64,000 bases of DNA from Modestobacter italicus. GTDB lineage: Bacteria > Actinomycetota > Actinomycetes > Mycobacteriales > Geodermatophilaceae. A program made the position numbers and the translations under genes. Shown in pieces: positions 57,260-64,000 of this stretch. The DNA lies in assembly GCF_019799965.1 (NCBI RefSeq), contig NZ_JABGCJ010000002.1, positions 620,001 through 684,000 on the forward strand. Direction: 5' to 3'. Below the pieces are notes generated by a model. That model saw nothing but the letters and a program-made list of their open reading frames with translations, was not told the origin of the DNA and searched no databases. Each line of letters begins with the position of its first letter. Within the stretch, counting starts at the first letter, position 1.

Positions 57260-58419
57260 GTGCGATCTTGGTCCTCGAGGACGGACGGACGTTCCGGGGC
57301 GACTCCTACGGCGCGACCGGGACGACGGTCGGCGAGGCGGTGTTCTCCACCGGGATGACCGGCTACCAGGAGACGCTGACCGACCCGAGCTACGCGGGTC
57401 AGATCATCACGATGACGGCCCCGCACGTCGGCAACACCGGCGTCAACGGCGAGGACGACGAGAGCCGCCGGATGTGGGTGGCCGGCTTCGTCGTGCGCGA
57501 CCCCGCCCGCCGCCCGGCGAACTGGCGGGCCACCGGCAGCCTGGACGACGAGCTGGTCGCCCAGGGCGTGGTGGGGATCAGCGGGATCGACACCCGTGCG
57601 CTGACCCGGCACCTGCGCGACCGCGGTGCCATGCGCGCGGGCATCAGCACCGAGCTGGGCGCCGACGAGCTGCTGGCCCGGGTGACCGGGAGCCCCAGCA
57701 TGAGCGGCGCGGACCTCGCGCCGGGCGTCAGCGCCAGCGAGCCCTACGTCGTCCCGGCGGTGGGGGAGAAGCGGTTCACCATCGCTGCTCTCGACCTCGG
57801 CATCAAGACCGCCACCCCGCGCTACCTGGCCGAGCTCGGCGTGGAGACCCACGTGCTGCCGGCCACCGCGACCGCCGAGCAGCTGCTCGAGCACGGCGTG
57901 GACGGCGTCTTCGTCTCCAACGGACCCGGCGACCCGGCCGCTGCGGACTACGCGGTCGAGGCGGTGCGCGGGGTGCTCGAGGCCCGCCGTCCGCTGTTCG
58001 GCATCTGCTTCGGCAACCAGATCCTCGGCCGGGCGCTGGGGCTGGGCACCTACAAGCTGCGCTTCGGCCACCGCGGCCTGAACCAGCCGGTGCTGGACCG
58101 GGTGAGCGGCACGGTGCGGGTCACCAGCCACAACCACGGCTTCGCCGTCGACGCCCCGCTGGACCGGCCGACCGACACCCCGTTCGGCCCGGTCGAGGTC
58201 AGCCACGTGGGCCTCAACGACCAGGTGGTCGAGGGCCTGCGGCTGCTGGAGACCCCGGCGTTCAGCGTGCAGTTCCACCCCGAGGCCGCGGCCGGCCCGC
58301 ACGACGCCAACCCGCTGTTCGGCCGGTTCGTCGACCTGATGGCGGCCGAGCGCGAGCGCGGGCAAGCGGTCAGCCCCCCACTGACCGTGCAGGACACCAC
58401 CGGCGAGAAGGGGGCCTGA
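57256..58419 (+). CDS. carA: carbamoyl-phosphate synthase small subunit
   Basis: Glutaminase subunit that delivers ammonia to CarB. The 387 residues have the N-terminal CPSase small-chain domain ([34 protein letters not shown]) and a C-terminal class I amidotransferase domain. The catalytic Cys lies in [11 protein letters not shown], near residue 256, with the His-x-Glu pair in [12 protein letters not shown]. The CFGNQ form instead of CLGHQ is usual in actinobacteria as far as I recall. GTG start; carB follows after one base. Confidence 0.96.
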   Translation: MSAILVLEDGRTFRGDSYGATGTTVGEAVFSTGMTGYQETLTDPSYAGQIITMTAPHVGNTGVNGEDDESRRMWVAGFVVRDPARRPANWRATGSLDDELVAQGVVGISGIDTRALTRHLRDRGAMRAGISTELGADELLARVTGSPSMSGADLAPGVSASEPYVVPAVGEKRFTIAALDLGIKTATPRYLAELGVETHVLPATATAEQLLEHGVDGVFVSNGPGDPAAADYAVEAVRGVLEARRPLFGICFGNQILGRALGLGTYKLRFGHRGLNQPVLDRVSGTVRVTSHNHGFAVDAPLDRPTDTPFGPVEVSHVGLNDQVVEGLRLLETPAFSVQFHPEAAAGPHDANPLFGRFVDLMAAERERGQAVSPPLTVQDTTGEKGA

Positions 58420-58420
58420 G

Positions 58421-61737
<3,317 letters not shown>

Positions 61738-61741
<4 letters not shown>

Positions 61742-63120
61742 GCTCCCCGGACGGCGCAGTCGCGCGGTTGCGCGAGGAGCTGGTCGGCCGCCGGCTGACC
61801 GCGGGGCTGCCGGCGGCGTTCCTGGCCGGGGCCACCCGGTTCGGGTCGCCGCCGGAGGCCGAGCGGGCCGCGCTGGCCGCGGCGGCCGGGGACCTGGCCG
61901 CCCGGCTGGAGGCGGGCACGGTCACCGCCGCGGACGAATCGCTGCTGGTGCGCGTCCTGTACTTCGCCGGCCACTCCGACGTGCTGGCCGGGCTCGGCGT
62001 GCGCGCCCCGGCCTACGACGTGCGGGGCGGCTTCCGGGAGAACATCGCCACCCCGCCGGGGCCACGGCTGCCCACCCGGCCGGTGGTCGCCGGCCGCCGG
62101 TGGCCGCTGCTCGGCCGCACCATCGGCTTCCCGATCGGGGTGCCGGCCTGCGTGCTGACCGGCGGCGAGGAGTGGGTCCGCTACCTCGGCGGCAACGGGT
62201 TCAACGTGCTCAGCTACAAGACGGTGCGCAGCCGCGCCCACGAGCCGAACGCCCAGCCCAACTGGGTGTACGCGGCCCGGGAGACGACGAGCCTGCCGCC
62301 CGGCGCGGCCGGTGCGGTGACCGCCGACCCGTGGGACTGGGTGCCACCCGGCTCCCCGTCGGTGAGCACGGTCAACTCCTTCGGCGTCCCCTCGCTGCCG
62401 CCGGAGGAGTGGATGGCCGACCTCGGCCGCGCGCTGGCCGAGCTGGCCGAGGACCAGCTGCTGCTGGTCAGCGTGATGGGCGACGACTACGACTCGCCCA
62501 CCCCGCAGCTGGACGCCCTCGTCGCCGACTTCGCGCGCACCGCGCAGCTGGCCGAGGAGGCCGGCGCCCCGGTGGTCGAGCTCAACCTGTCCTGCCCCAA
62601 CTCGCTGAGCCGGTCCTCGTCCGGGGTGAAGCCGCCGCTGTGCCTGGACCCGGAGGCGACCCTGGCCGTCGTGGCCGGCGTGCGCCGGGCGCTGGACGAC
62701 CGCACCGGCCTGGTGGCCAAGCTCTCCTGGCTGGACGAGGGGGCCCTGGCGGCGCTGGTGCCGCGGCTGGCGCCGCTGGTCGACGGCATCGCCGGGATCA
62801 ACACGCTGCAGAGCCGGGTCCGGCGCAGCGACGGGCAGGCGACCTTCCCCGGCCGGGACCTCGCCGGGCTGTCCGGCGTCGCGGTCCGTGACTCGGCGCT
62901 GGACTTCACCCGGCGGCTGGTCGCGCTCCGGGACGCCGGGAGCGCCCGGTTCGACGTGCTGGCGATGGGCGGGGTGACCGACCCCGCCTCGTTCCAGGCG
63001 CTGTACGACCTGGGGGCCGACGCCGTGCAGACCGCCTCCGGGGCGTTCGCCGACCCGTTCCTGGCCCGCGCCTGCGCCGACGAGCTGGGCGCCACCCTGC
63101 CCCGGGCGGTGGCGGCGTGA
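61738..63120 (+). CDS. pyrD: atypical dihydroorotate dehydrogenase
   Basis: Position between carB and pyrF, and an FMN-type TIM barrel, make this the operon's dihydroorotate dehydrogenase. At 460 residues it is about 100 longer than usual, with an Ala-rich helical N-terminal extension (about 1-100). The catalytic segment is ELNLSCPN with Cys286, the base of class 1 enzymes, whereas class 2 (quinone) enzymes have Ser. NSFGVPS resembles class 1 NxxGLPN. The class 2 block GLDKDGE is absent (VLTGGEE instead), but SYKTVRS and a C-terminal MGGVTDPAS are present. GTG start overlaps carB. Confidence 0.85.
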
Positions 63121-63998
63121 GCACTCTCCCGTTCGGTCAGCGGCTGGCCGACGCCGTCGCCGCCCGCGGACCGCTCTGCGTGGGCATCGACCCGCACGTG
63201 CCGCTGCTGGAGCGCTGGGGCCTGCCCGACAGCCCCGACGGGCTGGCCCGGTTCACCGACACCGTGGTCGACGCGCTGGCCGGCCACGTCGCCGTGCTCA
63301 AGCCGCAGCTGGCCTTCTACGAGCGGCACGGCTCCCGCGGGCTGGCCGCCCTGGAGGACGCCGTCGCCCGCGCCCGGTCCGCCGGGGCGCTGGTCCTGCT
63401 GGACGCCAAGCGCGGGGACATCGGCTCGACGATGGACGCCTACGCCGACTACCTGCGCCCCGACCACCCGCTCGCGGTGGACGCGCTGACGGTCAGCCCC
63501 TTCCTCGGGCCGGGCTCCCTGCAACCGGCCGTGGACACCGCCCACTGGACCGGTGGCGGGCTGTTCGTGCTGGCCCGCACCTCCAACCCGGACGCCGGTA
63601 CGCTGCAGCACGCGATGGTCGGCCCCCGCAGCGCCGCCCAGGTCGTGGTGGACACCGTCCGGAGCTGGAACACCCCCGGCTGGGTGGTGGGCGACCCGCT
63701 GCCCGACGTCGCCGCGGTGCGCGACCTGCAGGGCCGCTGGGGCGCGACCACGGGCTCCTTCGGCGTCGTGGTGGGTGCGACGCTGCCCGACCTGGACGTC
63801 GACCTGGACGGGCTGGGCGGCCCGGTGCTCGCCCCGGGCCTGGGTGCTCAGGGCGGGTCGGTGGCCGACCTGCGCCGACTGTTCGGCACCGGGCGGGCCG
63901 TCGTCCCCACCGTCTCGCGGGACGTGCTGCAGGCCGGGCCGGACGTCGCCGCGCTGCGGGCGGCCGCCGACCGGTGGACGGCGGAGCTCACCGCGTGA
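63117..63998 (+). CDS. pyrF: orotidine 5'-phosphate decarboxylase (type 2)
   Basis: Last step to UMP. The 293 residues match the longer, type 2 OMP decarboxylase group: LCVGIDPHVPLLERWG near residue 19, KPQLAFYERHG, the catalytic LLDAKRGDIGSTMDAYADYL near residue 95 and a C-terminal LAPGLGAQGG loop for the phosphate. GTG start overlaps the pyrD stop as GTGA. It ends two bases before the window edge; an integration host factor gene usually comes next in actinobacteria. Confidence 0.96.
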   Translation: MSTLPFGQRLADAVAARGPLCVGIDPHVPLLERWGLPDSPDGLARFTDTVVDALAGHVAVLKPQLAFYERHGSRGLAALEDAVARARSAGALVLLDAKRGDIGSTMDAYADYLRPDHPLAVDALTVSPFLGPGSLQPAVDTAHWTGGGLFVLARTSNPDAGTLQHAMVGPRSAAQVVVDTVRSWNTPGWVVGDPLPDVAAVRDLQGRWGATTGSFGVVVGATLPDLDVDLDGLGGPVLAPGLGAQGGSVADLRRLFGTGRAVVPTVSRDVLQAGPDVAALRAAADRWTAELTA

Positions 63999-64000
63999 GG

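Overview
The window reads as a stretch of core chromosome from a very GC-rich actinobacterium. A Geodermatophilales-type organism (Geodermatophilus, Blastococcus or Modestobacter) is my best guess. The signs are many GTG and some TTG starts, strong G/C bias at third codon positions, BldD and SsgA-family developmental proteins, a PIM lipid cluster (pgsA, acyltransferase, pimA), an actinobacterial LexA box, a PyrR-type leader and TANNNT promoters just upstream of start codons. The genus is inferred, not shown. I see no prophage, integrase, transposase or CRISPR array.

Layout. 1-5.2 kb: the 3' end of polA, a 2H phosphoesterase and a methyltransferase on the minus strand, then rpsA. 5.2-8.7 kb: a repeat- and hairpin-rich spacer, a small unknown minus-strand gene, coaE, a VOC protein, a minus-strand tRNA-Gly/Cys/Val operon and an SsgA-family gene. 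8.7-13 kb: a sigma/anti-sigma pair, a PGPGW membrane protein, tRNA-Val(CAC), an HNH protein, a MOSC protein and a CapA-like lipoprotein. 13.1-19.2 kb: thrS, HIT, pgsA, acyltransferase, pimA (phosphatidylinositol mannoside synthesis) and a LemA-like gene. 19.2-28.4 kb: pdxS-pdxT (vitamin B6), yebC, SOS-controlled ruvC-ruvA-ruvB, then yajC-secD-secF-apt. 28.5-36.8 kb: relA, a minus-strand cyclophilin, an MBL hydrolase, hisS, an aldo/keto reductase and aspS. 36.8-38.8 kb: a minus-strand DUF559-type nuclease-like gene bracketed by two related inverted repeats, and a second aldo/keto reductase. 38.8-53.4 kb: rarA, two small membrane proteins, alaS, ruvX, mltG, aroE, a prepilin peptidase, aroC-aroK-aroB-aroQ, pepP-like, efp and nusB. 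53.4-64 kb: a terminator/inverted-repeat spacer, minus-strand bldD, and the pyrimidine operon pyrR-pyrB-pyrC-carA-carB-pyrD-pyrF.

Most plus-strand genes form tight operons whose stop and start codons overlap by 1-4 bases, so translational coupling is likely. The functions are translation, recombination, protein export, (p)ppGpp signalling, chorismate and UMP synthesis. The less ordinary material is mostly small or non-coding: a 9-bp triplicated motif shared by two divergent promoter regions, a degenerate 17-bp array after rpsA, the palindrome-flanked DUF559 gene, a run of hairpins before yajC, an inverted repeat between nusB and bldD, and an atypical PyrD. I found no clearly new multi-gene system.
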